Assembly: GCF_014695575.1 (NCBI RefSeq) | Contig: NZ_JACJOO010000068.1 | Coordinates: 1-64,000, forward strand | Direction of reading: 5' to 3' | Source of the DNA: Leptolyngbya sp. FACHB-8 | Lineage (GTDB): Bacteria > Cyanobacteriota > Cyanobacteriia > Elainellales > Elainellaceae | Length of the DNA stretch: 64,000 nucleotides | Shown: one piece after another, positions 8,259 through 16,372 of the stretch | Numbering within the stretch: position 1 is the stretch's first letter | Layout of the letters: every line of letters starts with the position of its first letter | Made by a program: the position numbers and the translations under genes | Notes under the pieces: generated by a model | Database searches by the model: none | The model's input: only the letters and a program-made list of their open reading frames with translations | Told to the model about the DNA's origin: nothing

Positions 8259-9893
8259 ATGTCTGGTCTTACGCCCGCTACCCGCCGCCGTCTCAAGAAA
8301 TTGCGTCAGGTGCCCAGTGTTTGGGAAGGCGATCGCCGTCTGCTAGCCACCGATGGGCTAGGTGACTTGGTGGCAGATTCTAACCTCTCAGGTGACTGCA
8401 TCCTCTGGGTGGATGGGGTTGATGAAGCTGTACGCGCCATGGATATGGTCCCCCCCGATAGTGGCCCCGAAGCTTTGGTCAGAACGCTATTACGGGCCAT
8501 GGAAGCCCCAAGCGGCGCGCAAATCCAACCGGCACGGCCCCAGAGAATTTTGGTGCGCGATCGCGAAGTGCAATTCTTTCTACGTGGGGTTCTACAAGAC
8601 CTGGATATCACGGTGGATTACACCCCCGACCTGCCACTGATTGACGAAATCTTTCAGAGCCTCCAAGAAGTTGCCAACAAACGGCATCCTCATCTACCTG
8701 CTGAAGACGCTGATGCCCTTACCGAGGTTGCCCTCAACGTCTGGAAAGAGGCCCCCTGGCAAAATTTGGACGAAGAAAAGATTATCTCCATCAAACTCAA
8801 CTACGAAGATATAGACACGTTGTATGTCTCCATCCTGGGCATGTTGGGTATGGAGTATGGAATTTTGATGTATCGCTCGGTAGACTCCCTCAAGCGGTTC
8901 CGGCAGGAGGTGTTGAGTGCCGAAGACAACCCCAAAAACCTTGAGCATGCCTTTCTGCAACAGGATTGCTTTTTTGTAACCTACGACCAGAGCACCGCCG
9001 AAAGTAATGGTCATGGGCGCGACGGTTTGCCCCCCATTGAACCCGCCTTTGGCAGCCTCCACCCGCTGGAAGGCATGCGCCCTATTTTGCATGAAGAAGA
9101 AGCCAGCGTCATGCTCGTAGCACTGCAGGCGCTATATCGATTTTTTCAGGATCATTTAGAAGAAATTGACATGGCAGAGTTTCCCCCTCTGACCAGCCGG
9201 TACCGCATCGCAGATCCACAACAGCAGGGAAAAAAGGTTTCGGTTACCGTCGCCACCCTTCCTGACCTGGCAGAGGAACTGGCGGAAATGACTGAAGACT
9301 TCAGCCTGGATGACGACCTGGAAGCCCTGGAGTTTGACGTTGTCCCGGTTTTACGGGATGACCTGATTCCTCGTGACTCGTTCTACAGCTTGGGAGCTAT
9401 GCCATTCCAAGTGTTGGAAGAATTGCGTCAGTCGGTTAAAGTACACCAGCCTTCAACGACTGAGCTACCCAAAAAACTGGAATGGTTCCCCATTGTCCTG
9501 ATTCAAACGACTCGTCCCAAAGCAATGAGTTTGATTGAAGGGCTCCAGGCAGCAGGCGGGCTAGAAGCCATCTGCTTCAATCCCGGAGAAGACCCCATTA
9601 ATGAAATTCACTATGATTTGGGCATTCTCAAAACCCTAGATGGTGATTTTCACCTCTTTGGTGAGTTCGATGAAGAAGATCCCATTCATATTGAAGCTCG
9701 CAAAAAGTGGGATCAGCGCTGCAAGAAAACCAAAGGCCAATGTGGCCTGGTGATTGCTAAAGGATCCACGGGAGCTAGCCGCGGTAATCCCACTATGAAG
9801 GACATGCTGGCCTTTTTTGAAGTGCGATCGCTCTCTCCCAACGAGATCGGGTTAGGGCCACTAGAACTAACACATCAATTCGATGAGCTTTAG
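8259..9893 (+). CDS. Large acidic conserved cyanobacterial protein
   Basis: The product is 544 residues from ATG 8259 (MSGLTPATRRRLKKL). It is soluble, with no signal peptide or membrane helix, and strongly acidic. The N terminus (about 1-60) is basic and contains VPSVWEGDRR; the middle has LNYEDIDTLYVSILGMLGMEYGILMYRS; the C-terminal domain (about 380-544) begins WFPIVLIQTTRPKAMSLIEG and contains GLVIAKGSTGASRGNPTMKD. I recognise it as a family widespread in cyanobacteria but know no function. A TTG at 8253 is in frame; the ATG is preferred. It is followed by a good terminator. It lies upstream of psaD but separate from it. Confidence 0.75.
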   Translation: MSGLTPATRRRLKKLRQVPSVWEGDRRLLATDGLGDLVADSNLSGDCILWVDGVDEAVRAMDMVPPDSGPEALVRTLLRAMEAPSGAQIQPARPQRILVRDREVQFFLRGVLQDLDITVDYTPDLPLIDEIFQSLQEVANKRHPHLPAEDADALTEVALNVWKEAPWQNLDEEKIISIKLNYEDIDTLYVSILGMLGMEYGILMYRSVDSLKRFRQEVLSAEDNPKNLEHAFLQQDCFFVTYDQSTAESNGHGRDGLPPIEPAFGSLHPLEGMRPILHEEEASVMLVALQALYRFFQDHLEEIDMAEFPPLTSRYRIADPQQQGKKVSVTVATLPDLAEELAEMTEDFSLDDDLEALEFDVVPVLRDDLIPRDSFYSLGAMPFQVLEELRQSVKVHQPSTTELPKKLEWFPIVLIQTTRPKAMSLIEGLQAAGGLEAICFNPGEDPINEIHYDLGILKTLDGDFHLFGEFDEEDPIHIEARKKWDQRCKKTKGQCGLVIAKGSTGASRGNPTMKDMLAFFEVRSLSPNEIGLGPLELTHQFDEL

Positions 9894-9896
9894 ATG

Positions 9897-9925
9897 AAAA
9901 AATGGGGGTTAAGCCCCCATTTTTA
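9897..9925 (+). terminator. Rho-independent terminator
   Basis: AATGGGGGTTAAGCCCCCATT followed by TTT forms a compact GC hairpin with a U-run starting a few bases after the stop codon at 9893. Confidence 0.9.
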
Positions 9926-10053
9926 ATAGAAAAATAACTAAGAAATGTAAATCACAAAGAACTGTAACAGTTCCTGAACAATTCACTAATGCGGCTCAAA
10001 CGGAGTGATACCATCCAGAAAAATGTTCAGGCAACCTTTTCAGGGAAACATTC

Positions 10054-10482
10054 ATGACAGAAGCGCTTACTGGACAAACTCCTCTTTTCGGTGGCAGCAC
10101 AGGTGGTCTCCTCACCAAAGCTGAGACCGAAGAGAAATATGCCATTACCTGGACTAGCCCGAAAGAGCAAGTTTTCGAAATGCCTACAGGTGGTGCTGCC
10201 ACCATGCGGGAAGGCGATAACATTCTCTATCTGGCTCGTAAGGAGCAGTGCATCGCCCTGGGTGGCCAGCTTCGCTCGAAGTTCAAGCCCCGTATCGATA
10301 ACTACAAGATTTACCGGATTTTCCCCAACGATGAAACCCAATATCTGCACCCTGCAGACGGTGTCTTCCCCGAGAAGGTAAACCCAGGCCGGGAAGCTGT
10401 AAACAGCGTTGGCCGTAATATCGGTAGCAACCCCAGCCCTGCGACAATCAAGTTCAGCGGCCGTAGCACTTTTGATTCCTAA
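10054..10482 (+). CDS. psaD: Photosystem I subunit II (PsaD)
   Basis: The 142-residue protein matches PsaD throughout: [16 protein letters not shown] at the start, [57 protein letters not shown] and [10 protein letters not shown]. PsaD is the stromal PSI subunit that docks ferredoxin and stabilises PsaC. The gene has its own terminator and a gap of about 160 bp upstream. It is followed by trpE, an order also found in Synechocystis (from memory: slr0737-slr0738). GTAACAG-type sequence upstream suggested light-response sites, but spacing does not match (see rejected items). Confidence 0.98.
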   Translation: MTEALTGQTPLFGGSTGGLLTKAETEEKYAITWTSPKEQVFEMPTGGAATMREGDNILYLARKEQCIALGGQLRSKFKPRIDNYKIYRIFPNDETQYLHPADGVFPEKVNPGREAVNSVGRNIGSNPSPATIKFSGRSTFDS

Positions 10483-10841
10483 ATCAAATCTGTTACCTGT
10501 TTAACCACTTAAGTTCATTGAAGGAGTAGGGTAACCCTACTCCTTTTTTGTTCTTTTAGTGAAGATGGGGATCCCGCTGCGTGCCACGTCATCACTTCTG
10601 TACGTCGGGATCTCAATTGGGAATAAGCCCATGTGCCCGTTTTGATCTGCGCAAAGCGCACCCCTCGAAACAGCCCTTCACCCGAACTCAGGTTTCACAC
10701 AGTCGTGCTACCCCGGACAAGCTATCCTGTTCAAATGCCCCGGCAACAGATAGCGTTTCTCATTCCGCTGTTCATCCTCAGTTCAGAATGAGCATTGCTG
10801 GCAGTGATATCCCTTGTAATTTTCTAGATGCATCCACGTCC
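10483..10841. promoter_or_regulatory. psaD-trpE intergenic region
   Basis: This gap holds the psaD terminator, then about 290 bp of leader before the trpE start. The leader is open in the trpE frame from 10581, but the sequence there does not look like protein. GATCCCGCTGCGTG and TACGTCGGGATC (about 10570-10610) can pair. No Trp-rich leader peptide was recognised. Confidence 0.4.
10521..10549 (+). terminator. Rho-independent terminator of psaD
   Basis: AAGGAGTAGGGTAACCCTAC followed by TCCTTTTTT is a perfect stem with a U-run, 38 bp after the psaD stop. Confidence 0.93.
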
Positions 10842-12386
10842 ATGATTTTTCCCGACTTTGAACAATTTTCCAGGCTGTCAGAACAGGGTAACTTTGTTCC
10901 GGTATACCAGGAGTGGGTGGCAGACCTGGATACACCCGTGTCGGCCTGGTATAAGGTATGCGCGGGGCAACCCTACAGCTTCTTGTTGGAGTCGGTGGAA
11001 GGGGGCGATCGCATCGGTCGCTATAGCATGGTGGGCTGCAATCCTTTATGGGTACTTGAAACATGGGGCGATCGCACCACCCAAACTTACCGTGATGGCA
11101 CTCAACGCCAACTACAGGGCGATCCCTTCAACGTCCTAGCGGAATGTCTGGAACCCTACACCCCGGTTACGCTGCCGCAACTTCCCGCTGGCATCGGTGG
11201 CCTGTTCGGATTCTGGGGCTATGAGCTGATTAATTGGATTGAGCCTCGTGTTCCGGTCTACGCAGCCGGGGAAGGTGACTTGCCGGATGGGTTATGGATG
11301 CAGGTGGATCAACTGCTGATTTTCGATCAGGTGAAGCGGAAGATCTGGGCGGTGGCCTATGCAGATGTACGCGATTCAGGAACGGATCGGCAGGTTGCTT
11401 ATGAGCAGGCGTGCGATCGCGTCCGACAAATGGTCGCCAAGCTCCGACTTCCCCTCTCAGGCAATGACACGGTGTTGGAGTGGACACCACCCACTTCAGA
11501 CCGGGCAACCACTTCCCCCGTCAACTTCACCAGCACCGTAACCAAAGAGCAATACTGCGCCAACGTTGAGAAGGCAAAGGAGTACATCAAAGCTGGAGAT
11601 ATTTTTCAGGTTGTTATTTCTCAGCAACTCACCGCCCCCTATGAAGGGGATCCGTTCTCGCTATATCGCTCTCTGCGCTTAATCAATCCATCGCCCTACA
11701 TGGCTTATTTCCACTTTGGCGATTGGCAAATCATTGGCTCTAGCCCTGAAGTCATGGTCAAAGCAGAGAATTCTGCGGATAGTCGCGATCGCGTTGCAAC
11801 ACTACGCCCGATCGCCGGAACTCGCCCCCGAGGCAGAACCACCACCGAAGACAACGCCTATGCCGAAGATCTGCTCAAGGACCCCAAGGAAGTTGCTGAA
11901 CATGTCATGCTCGTAGACCTGGGCCGTAACGATCTGGGCCGCGTCTGCCAGATTGGCTCGGTCAAAGTCGATGAGTTGATGGTGATTGAACGCTACTCCC
12001 ACGTGATGCACATTGTCAGCAACGTGGTGGGCCAACTTCCCCAGGAGCGTTCGGCCTGGGATTTGCTGAAGGCCACATTCCCGGCTGGGACCGTCAGTGG
12101 AGCTCCTAAAATCCGCGCGATGGAAATTATCCATGAACTGGAGGGTTGCCGCCGAGGGATTTATTCGGGGGCCTATGGGTACTACGACTTTGAGGGGCAG
12201 TTGAACACGGCGATCGCCATCCGCACCATGGTCGTCCGTAGTCAGCCCGATGGCACTTCGACTGTCACCGTTCAGGCTGGGGCAGGCTTAGTTGCCGATT
12301 CCGTTCCCGAGACTGAATACCAGGAAACCTTAAATAAGGCACGGGGAATGTTAGAAGCAATCCGCTGTTTGGGATCGGAAAGCTAA
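10842..12386 (+). CDS. trpE: Anthranilate synthase component I
   Basis: The product is 514 residues from MIFPDFEQFSRL, which is how cyanobacterial TrpE proteins begin. The N-terminal part has VADLDTPVSAWYKV and SFLLESVEGGDRIGRYS (tryptophan-feedback region). The chorismate-binding domain has SSPEVMV, LRPIAGTRPRG, DLGRNDLGRVC and FPAGTVSGAPKIRAMEII. With a TrpG glutaminase encoded elsewhere, it makes anthranilate from chorismate in tryptophan synthesis. The frame is open to 10581, but the added 87 residues do not resemble the family. It has a strong terminator. No trpG follows it here. Confidence 0.95.
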   Translation: MIFPDFEQFSRLSEQGNFVPVYQEWVADLDTPVSAWYKVCAGQPYSFLLESVEGGDRIGRYSMVGCNPLWVLETWGDRTTQTYRDGTQRQLQGDPFNVLAECLEPYTPVTLPQLPAGIGGLFGFWGYELINWIEPRVPVYAAGEGDLPDGLWMQVDQLLIFDQVKRKIWAVAYADVRDSGTDRQVAYEQACDRVRQMVAKLRLPLSGNDTVLEWTPPTSDRATTSPVNFTSTVTKEQYCANVEKAKEYIKAGDIFQVVISQQLTAPYEGDPFSLYRSLRLINPSPYMAYFHFGDWQIIGSSPEVMVKAENSADSRDRVATLRPIAGTRPRGRTTTEDNAYAEDLLKDPKEVAEHVMLVDLGRNDLGRVCQIGSVKVDELMVIERYSHVMHIVSNVVGQLPQERSAWDLLKATFPAGTVSGAPKIRAMEIIHELEGCRRGIYSGAYGYYDFEGQLNTAIAIRTMVVRSQPDGTSTVTVQAGAGLVADSVPETEYQETLNKARGMLEAIRCLGSES

Positions 12387-12395
12387 GTTGTCATG

Positions 12396-12426
12396 AAAAA
12401 GGGGTGGGCATTGCTCACCCCTTTTT
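12396..12426 (+). terminator. Rho-independent terminator of trpE
   Basis: AAAAAGGGGTGGGCATTGC then TCACCCCTTTTT forms a GC-rich hairpin with A and T tails, 9 bp after the stop. Confidence 0.93.
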
Positions 12427-12515
12427 CGTTTATGGATCTATCAATGGAGGGTTACCGCGATCGCCTGACCATTTCACCATGAAGTTGATGGGTTGAGAAT
12501 GGGAGGGCGATTGCT

Positions 12516-13157
12516 GTGGCAAAACGAGAGCATTTGGCATTATTCAAGCGGGATGTCATTCTGTGGAATCGCTGGCGCGAAAAAAATGCCAAAGTCAGAC
12601 CCGACCTCACCCATGCCGACTTTAGTGGACAAGATTTACGCGGCCTCGACCTGAGCCAGGCAGATTTGATGGAGGCAGATTTCTCAGACGCTAACTTGAT
12701 CCGCACAAATTTCATGGAAGCCAATTTGAGCGGGGCGAATCTGAACAATGCAATTCTAATGAAGGCTGAACTCAACAATGCAGTTCTGCGGGGGGCCAAC
12801 CTGAGTGATGCAGATCCATCCAAAGCCGATCTGAGAGATGCAGATCTGCAAGGAACTCAGATGATTAATGCTGACGCTGAACAGGCTAATGGGGTCGGAG
12901 CAAATTTGAGCAATTCGGACCTGACAGGCTCCAATTTTAGGAAAGCCAGTCTCATCCGTGCCAACCTGAGCCAGTCCGATCTGAGCAATGCTGATTTCAC
13001 AGAAGCCGTCCTGGTACGCGCAAATTTGCAAGGAGCAACGCTCACAGGCAGCAATTTCACCAAGGCCAATCTATCAGGGGCCGATCTAACCGGAGCCGAT
13101 CTGACAGGTGCCATTCTCAAAGGGGCAACCATGCCCAATGGCGCTATTCACCAGTAG
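12516..13157 (+). CDS. Pentapeptide-repeat protein
   Basis: The 213-residue product has a short basic N terminus (MAKREHLALFKRDVILWNRW) and then about 32 tandem A(D/N)LXX pentapeptides from residue about 30 to the end, such as ANLSGANLNNA and ADLTGADLTGA. Such proteins fold as a right-handed quadrilateral beta-helix. Start is GTG at 12516, with GGGAGGG upstream. There is one break in the pattern around TQMINADAEQANGVG (residues about 110-130). Pentapeptide proteins are very common in cyanobacteria and their functions are mostly unknown; DNA mimicry is known only for a few (Qnr, MfpA). Confidence 0.88.
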   Translation: MAKREHLALFKRDVILWNRWREKNAKVRPDLTHADFSGQDLRGLDLSQADLMEADFSDANLIRTNFMEANLSGANLNNAILMKAELNNAVLRGANLSDADPSKADLRDADLQGTQMINADAEQANGVGANLSNSDLTGSNFRKASLIRANLSQSDLSNADFTEAVLVRANLQGATLTGSNFTKANLSGADLTGADLTGAILKGATMPNGAIHQ

Positions 13158-13221
13158 ATAACAGGGCTTATGTAAGTCCTGGTACATGCTTATGGGTTGT
13201 AGTGTGCGGAACACACTACAA

Positions 13222-13353
13222 CAGCAATTCTCATTTTGAAATCAGGCCCGAAAACTGCGCGCCGAAGGCGCACAGTTTTCGGGCCTCAAAGCCAAGAGTT
13301 CACGCCCTACGGGCGTGAACTCTTGGCTTTGAGGCCCATACTGAGAATTGCTG
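13222..13353. mobile_element. 132-bp double-hairpin MITE-like element, copy 1
   Basis: The element has perfect 12-bp inverted ends CAGCAATTCTCA / TGAGAATTGCTG. It contains two hairpins: one with CCCGAAAACTGCGCGCC arms and one with CAAAGCCAAGAGTTCACGCC arms. It is flanked by the 9-bp direct repeat ACACTACAA (13213-13221 and 13354-13362). Confidence 0.9.
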
Positions 13354-13362
13354 ACACTACAA

Positions 13363-13494
13363 CAGCAATTCTCATTTTGAAATCCAACCCGAAAATAGCC
13401 CGCCTTCGGCGGGCTATTTTCGAGCTTCAAAGCTGAGAGTTCGTGCCCTTCGGGCGTGAACTCTTGGCTTTGAGGCCCATACTGAGAATTGCTG
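13363..13494. mobile_element. 132-bp double-hairpin MITE-like element, copy 2
   Basis: It has the same 12-bp inverted ends and length as copy 1, in the same orientation, flanked by ACACTACAA (13354-13362 and 13495-13503). Its first hairpin has different but still mutually complementary arms (CCCGAAAATAGCCCGCC) compared with copy 1. Confidence 0.9.
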
Positions 13495-13647
13495 ACACTA
13501 CAACCCATAAATACTGCGTCAGTACACCCTGTGATACACTAGAAAAGTTGTCTAAATCGCACATCCGGGCTTTCGGGTGTCCTGAGTATTAAATTACTCA
13601 GTGATACTGCCGGATGGAGGATAAACCCGAAAGGAGCGTCACAATTC

Positions 13648-14424
13648 ATGCCCGTTGTTTCATTGGCTCAACTTTTGGAGTCTGGGGTTCACTTTGGCCA
13701 TCAGACCCGCCGTTGGAATCCCAAAATGTCGCCTTACATCTACACGGCGCGTAATGGGGTTCATATTATTGACCTGGTGCAGACTGCTGAACTCATGGAA
13801 GAGGCTTACGACTACGTTCGTACCGCTTCTGAGGCTGGCAAAAAGTTTTTGTTTGTTGGCACCAAGCGTCAGGCCGCTGGCATCATCGCTCAAGAAGCTT
13901 CTCGCTGCGGTTCCTACTATATTAACCAGCGCTGGCTGGGTGGAATGCTGACCAACTGGGTCACCATCAAATCTCGCGTCGAGCGCCTGAAGGAACTGGA
14001 GCGTCGCTACGAGACGGGCCAGTTCGATCTGCTGCCCAAGAAAGAAGCCGCGGTACTGCGTCGTGAGCTGGAGAAGCTGCAAAAGTACCTGGGTGGCATC
14101 AAGTCCATGCGTAAGCTGCCTGATGCCGTCGTTATCGTTGACCAGAAGCGGGAGTACAACGCTCTGCTGGAATGTCAAAAACTGGGCATCCCCATTGTGT
14201 CTCTGTTGGATACCAACTGTGACCCCGATATGGTGGATATTCCCATTCCTGCGAACGATGATGCGATCCGCTCCATTAAGCTGATTGTGGGCCGTCTTGC
14301 CGATGCTATCTATGAAGGTCGCCATGGCCAGCTAGATGGTGAAGAAGACTTCGAAGATTACGATGGTGCGGAAGAGGACGTCGATTACGACGGTGACTAC
14401 TCCGAGGAAGAAACTGAAGAATAA
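13648..14424 (+). CDS. rpsB: 30S ribosomal protein S2
   Basis: The product (258 residues) starts [20 protein letters not shown] and has the S2 signatures [32 protein letters not shown] and [14 protein letters not shown]. After residue about 230 it has a very acidic tail ([19 protein letters not shown] and on), an extension seen in cyanobacterial S2. GAAAGGAG precedes the ATG. The leader (about 13510-13647) contains the hairpin CTGAGTATTAAATTACTCAG (13581-13600), possibly part of S2 autoregulation as known for rpsB-tsf operons. tsf follows at 207 bp. Confidence 0.97.
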   Translation: MPVVSLAQLLESGVHFGHQTRRWNPKMSPYIYTARNGVHIIDLVQTAELMEEAYDYVRTASEAGKKFLFVGTKRQAAGIIAQEASRCGSYYINQRWLGGMLTNWVTIKSRVERLKELERRYETGQFDLLPKKEAAVLRRELEKLQKYLGGIKSMRKLPDAVVIVDQKREYNALLECQKLGIPIVSLLDTNCDPDMVDIPIPANDDAIRSIKLIVGRLADAIYEGRHGQLDGEEDFEDYDGAEEDVDYDGDYSEEETEE

Positions 14425-14446
14425 ATAGCCTTTTGGGCTAGCATTC

Positions 14447-14480
14447 CCACCAGCAAAGAGAATATTCTCTTTGCTGGTGG
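14447..14480. repeat. 34-bp perfect palindrome between rpsB and tsf
   Basis: CCACCAGCAAAGAGAAT is followed at once by its exact reverse complement. It has no U-run, so it may be a processing or attenuation site rather than a full terminator. Confidence 0.85.
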
Positions 14481-14631
14481 CAAATCTGAAGAATAGATAG
14501 ACTTCTGGGTAGAACGGGGGCGCTTGGCTACGCCCTCCTAGCGGGATTGCCCGTCCGGGTTGATTGGGAGTCTGCCCGAACTCCGTTCTGCCCATGACCG
14601 ACTACTGTTGTAGAAACTGGGATTAAACGAC

Positions 14632-15291
14632 ATGGCAGAGGTATCGGCAAAACTAGTTAAGGAACTGCGCGATCGCACTGGCGCAGGGATGATGGACTGC
14701 AAAAAAGCCCTGGCAGAAAACGATGGAGATCTAGAAAAATCCATCGACTGGCTGCGGCAGAAAGGTCTTGCCTCCGCCGGAAAGAAAGCAGGTAAAACCA
14801 CCGCAGAGGGGTTGGTTGGGAGCTATATCCACACCGGTGGACGGGTAGGTGTACTGGTAGAAGTGAACTGCCAGACCGACTTCGTAGCCCGTAACGAAGC
14901 CTTCCAAGATTTGGTGAAGGATGTAGCGATGCAGATTGCAGCATCGCCTAACGTTGAGTACGTCTCTGTAGAAGAAATTCCCGCCAATGTCGTCGAGCGG
15001 GAGAAGGCCGTTGAGATGGGTAAAGATGACCTTTCCAGCAAGCCTGCTGCCGTACGTGAAAAAATCGTTGCTGGCCGCATCGATAAGCGCCTGAAAGAGC
15101 TGGCGTTGCTGGAGCAGCCCTACATTCGTGATCAGAGCATCACGGTTGCACAGCTTGTGACCGAGCGTATTGCGACCCTCGGCGAAAACATTCGTATCCG
15201 TCGCTTTGTGCGCTTCGTTATGGGTGAAGGCATCGAGAAAGAAGAGAGCGATTTCGCAGCTGAAGTAGCGGCTCAAACCGGCCAGAAGTAG
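14632..15291 (+). CDS. tsf: Translation elongation factor Ts
   Basis: The 219-residue protein shows the UBA-type start ([20 protein letters not shown]) and the EF-Ts core ([19 protein letters not shown]). It is the short form usual in cyanobacteria. EF-Ts exchanges GDP for GTP on EF-Tu. It lies downstream of rpsB as in most bacteria. The C-terminal [15 protein letters not shown] segment is typical. A hairpin with a short U-run follows at 15378-15404. Confidence 0.97.
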   Translation: MAEVSAKLVKELRDRTGAGMMDCKKALAENDGDLEKSIDWLRQKGLASAGKKAGKTTAEGLVGSYIHTGGRVGVLVEVNCQTDFVARNEAFQDLVKDVAMQIAASPNVEYVSVEEIPANVVEREKAVEMGKDDLSSKPAAVREKIVAGRIDKRLKELALLEQPYIRDQSITVAQLVTERIATLGENIRIRRFVRFVMGEGIEKEESDFAAEVAAQTGQK

Positions 15292-15377
15292 GCATTCTCG
15301 TGGTGTGTAGTTGCTATATGACCACACACCCACGCCCCAATCCGCGCGTACAGCGCTATAACATGGAATTAAATTAG

Positions 15378-15404
15378 GGCAGGTCAGAACATTCGTTTGG
15401 CCTG
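15378..15404 (+). terminator. Probable terminator after tsf
   Basis: GCAGGTCAGAAC and GTTTGGCCTGC pair with a small mismatch, followed by TTTTG. Confidence 0.6.
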
Positions 15405-15424
15405 CTTTTGTGTCTAATGGAACC

Positions 15425-16351
15425 ATGGCAAGAACCGTCGAACGCATTGAAAAAGATCTGGCCGCTTTAGAAGAAACCCTGGGAGCGATCGCCCAGGAAT
15501 TTGAGCAGGTCTACACGGACTATTTGCAAGATTTAAGCGAGGCTGTGTCCCGTCAACTGATCCTGGCTACCTATCATCTCTGCACCCAGGGATACCCTGA
15601 GCCTTTTCTGGCGCTTTCCCTGCAACAGCGACAGGATTTACAACAAGGAGTACGCCGACTAGCCAACACCAGTTCTGAACAACTGCTCGCCCTCCTTCAC
15701 CCCCCAGAGGAAACGACGGAAAGCGAAGTCCCAGCTCCCGAAGCCGACTTACCCTTTCCCGGTGAAGAGGAGCAGGATGAGGCAAGCGACGAAGAGTTAC
15801 CGCTCCTGCCACCTGCCCTGCCCGCACCGATGGGACCTGAAGAAATGATGGCATTGCTGACGATGGAGTTACCCATCCCTGAACCCTCGTCCGCAACCGC
15901 GTCAGACGACCCACTGAACCGTTTAGTGCAATGGCAGCAACGGGTGGAGGAAGGCATCGTGGAGGTGCTGCATCGCCTCTCCCATGGAACCAACCGAATT
16001 TTACATCAGGCTCACGTTCTGCCTCATCAGTTGCCAGAGCCGGTTTTAGAAGTAGCGGTAAAGTCAGGCATGATGACAGAGCCAACCCCGGGTTCGCCAA
16101 ACCTGATTAATTTAGTCATTGAATCCCAGTCCGAAGAGAAAAAAGCGTCTGATGTGATTCGGGTCGTGGCTATCCGCTTGCGGTTACCTGAAGTAGAATT
16201 CGCCAACCCAATCTTGTCGAATTGGCGATCGCGCCTTCGGGCCATCAATGGCCGCCTCAGTCAGGTGGGTAAAGACTACCGCAAAAACCAGAAGGAGCGG
16301 GCGATCGCCCAGGCCGAATTAGCCTGGCGATCCAGCTGGTACGAAGACTAA
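15425..16351 (+). CDS. Conserved cyanobacterial hypothetical protein
   Basis: The product is 308 residues from ATG 15425 (MARTVERIEKDLAALEE). Residues 1-40 look coiled-coil. Residues about 95-150 form an acidic, Pro-rich disordered linker (VPAPEADLPFPGEEEQDEAS). The C-terminal half (about 160-308) is helical, with ILHQAHVLPHQLPEPVLEVA and a basic end (GRLSQVGKDYRKNQKERA). It has no membrane segment and no domain I can name. It ends 21 bp before recG, so the two are probably co-transcribed. The frame is open from 15410 but the ATG is the natural start. Confidence 0.75.
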   Translation: MARTVERIEKDLAALEETLGAIAQEFEQVYTDYLQDLSEAVSRQLILATYHLCTQGYPEPFLALSLQQRQDLQQGVRRLANTSSEQLLALLHPPEETTESEVPAPEADLPFPGEEEQDEASDEELPLLPPALPAPMGPEEMMALLTMELPIPEPSSATASDDPLNRLVQWQQRVEEGIVEVLHRLSHGTNRILHQAHVLPHQLPEPVLEVAVKSGMMTEPTPGSPNLINLVIESQSEEKKASDVIRVVAIRLRLPEVEFANPILSNWRSRLRAINGRLSQVGKDYRKNQKERAIAQAELAWRSSWYED

Positions 16352-16372
16352 TCTCCGCCATCAACCGCTGCT

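Larger units (their letters stand above)
13191..13509. repeat. Palindrome interrupted by two nested elements
   Basis: Removing two 132-bp insertions and the extra target repeats leaves TATGGGTTGTAGTGTG-CGGAA-CACACTACAACCCATA, a perfect 37-bp hairpin with a 16-bp stem. The left 31 bases are at 13191-13221 and the rest at 13504-13509. GTAAGTCCTGG lies 8 bp to the left (13172-13182), as it does beside other palindromes here. Confidence 0.9.

Noticed and set aside
9935-9975. Possible HLR1 (RpaB) light-response site upstream of psaD
   Set aside because: Two TGTAA half-sites are seen, but 12 bp lies between them rather than the 4-5 bp of the motif.
10581-10841. N-terminal extension of trpE by 87 residues
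   Set aside because: TrpE proteins of cyanobacteria begin near MIFPDFEQF; the added sequence does not look like protein and has no ribosome-binding site.
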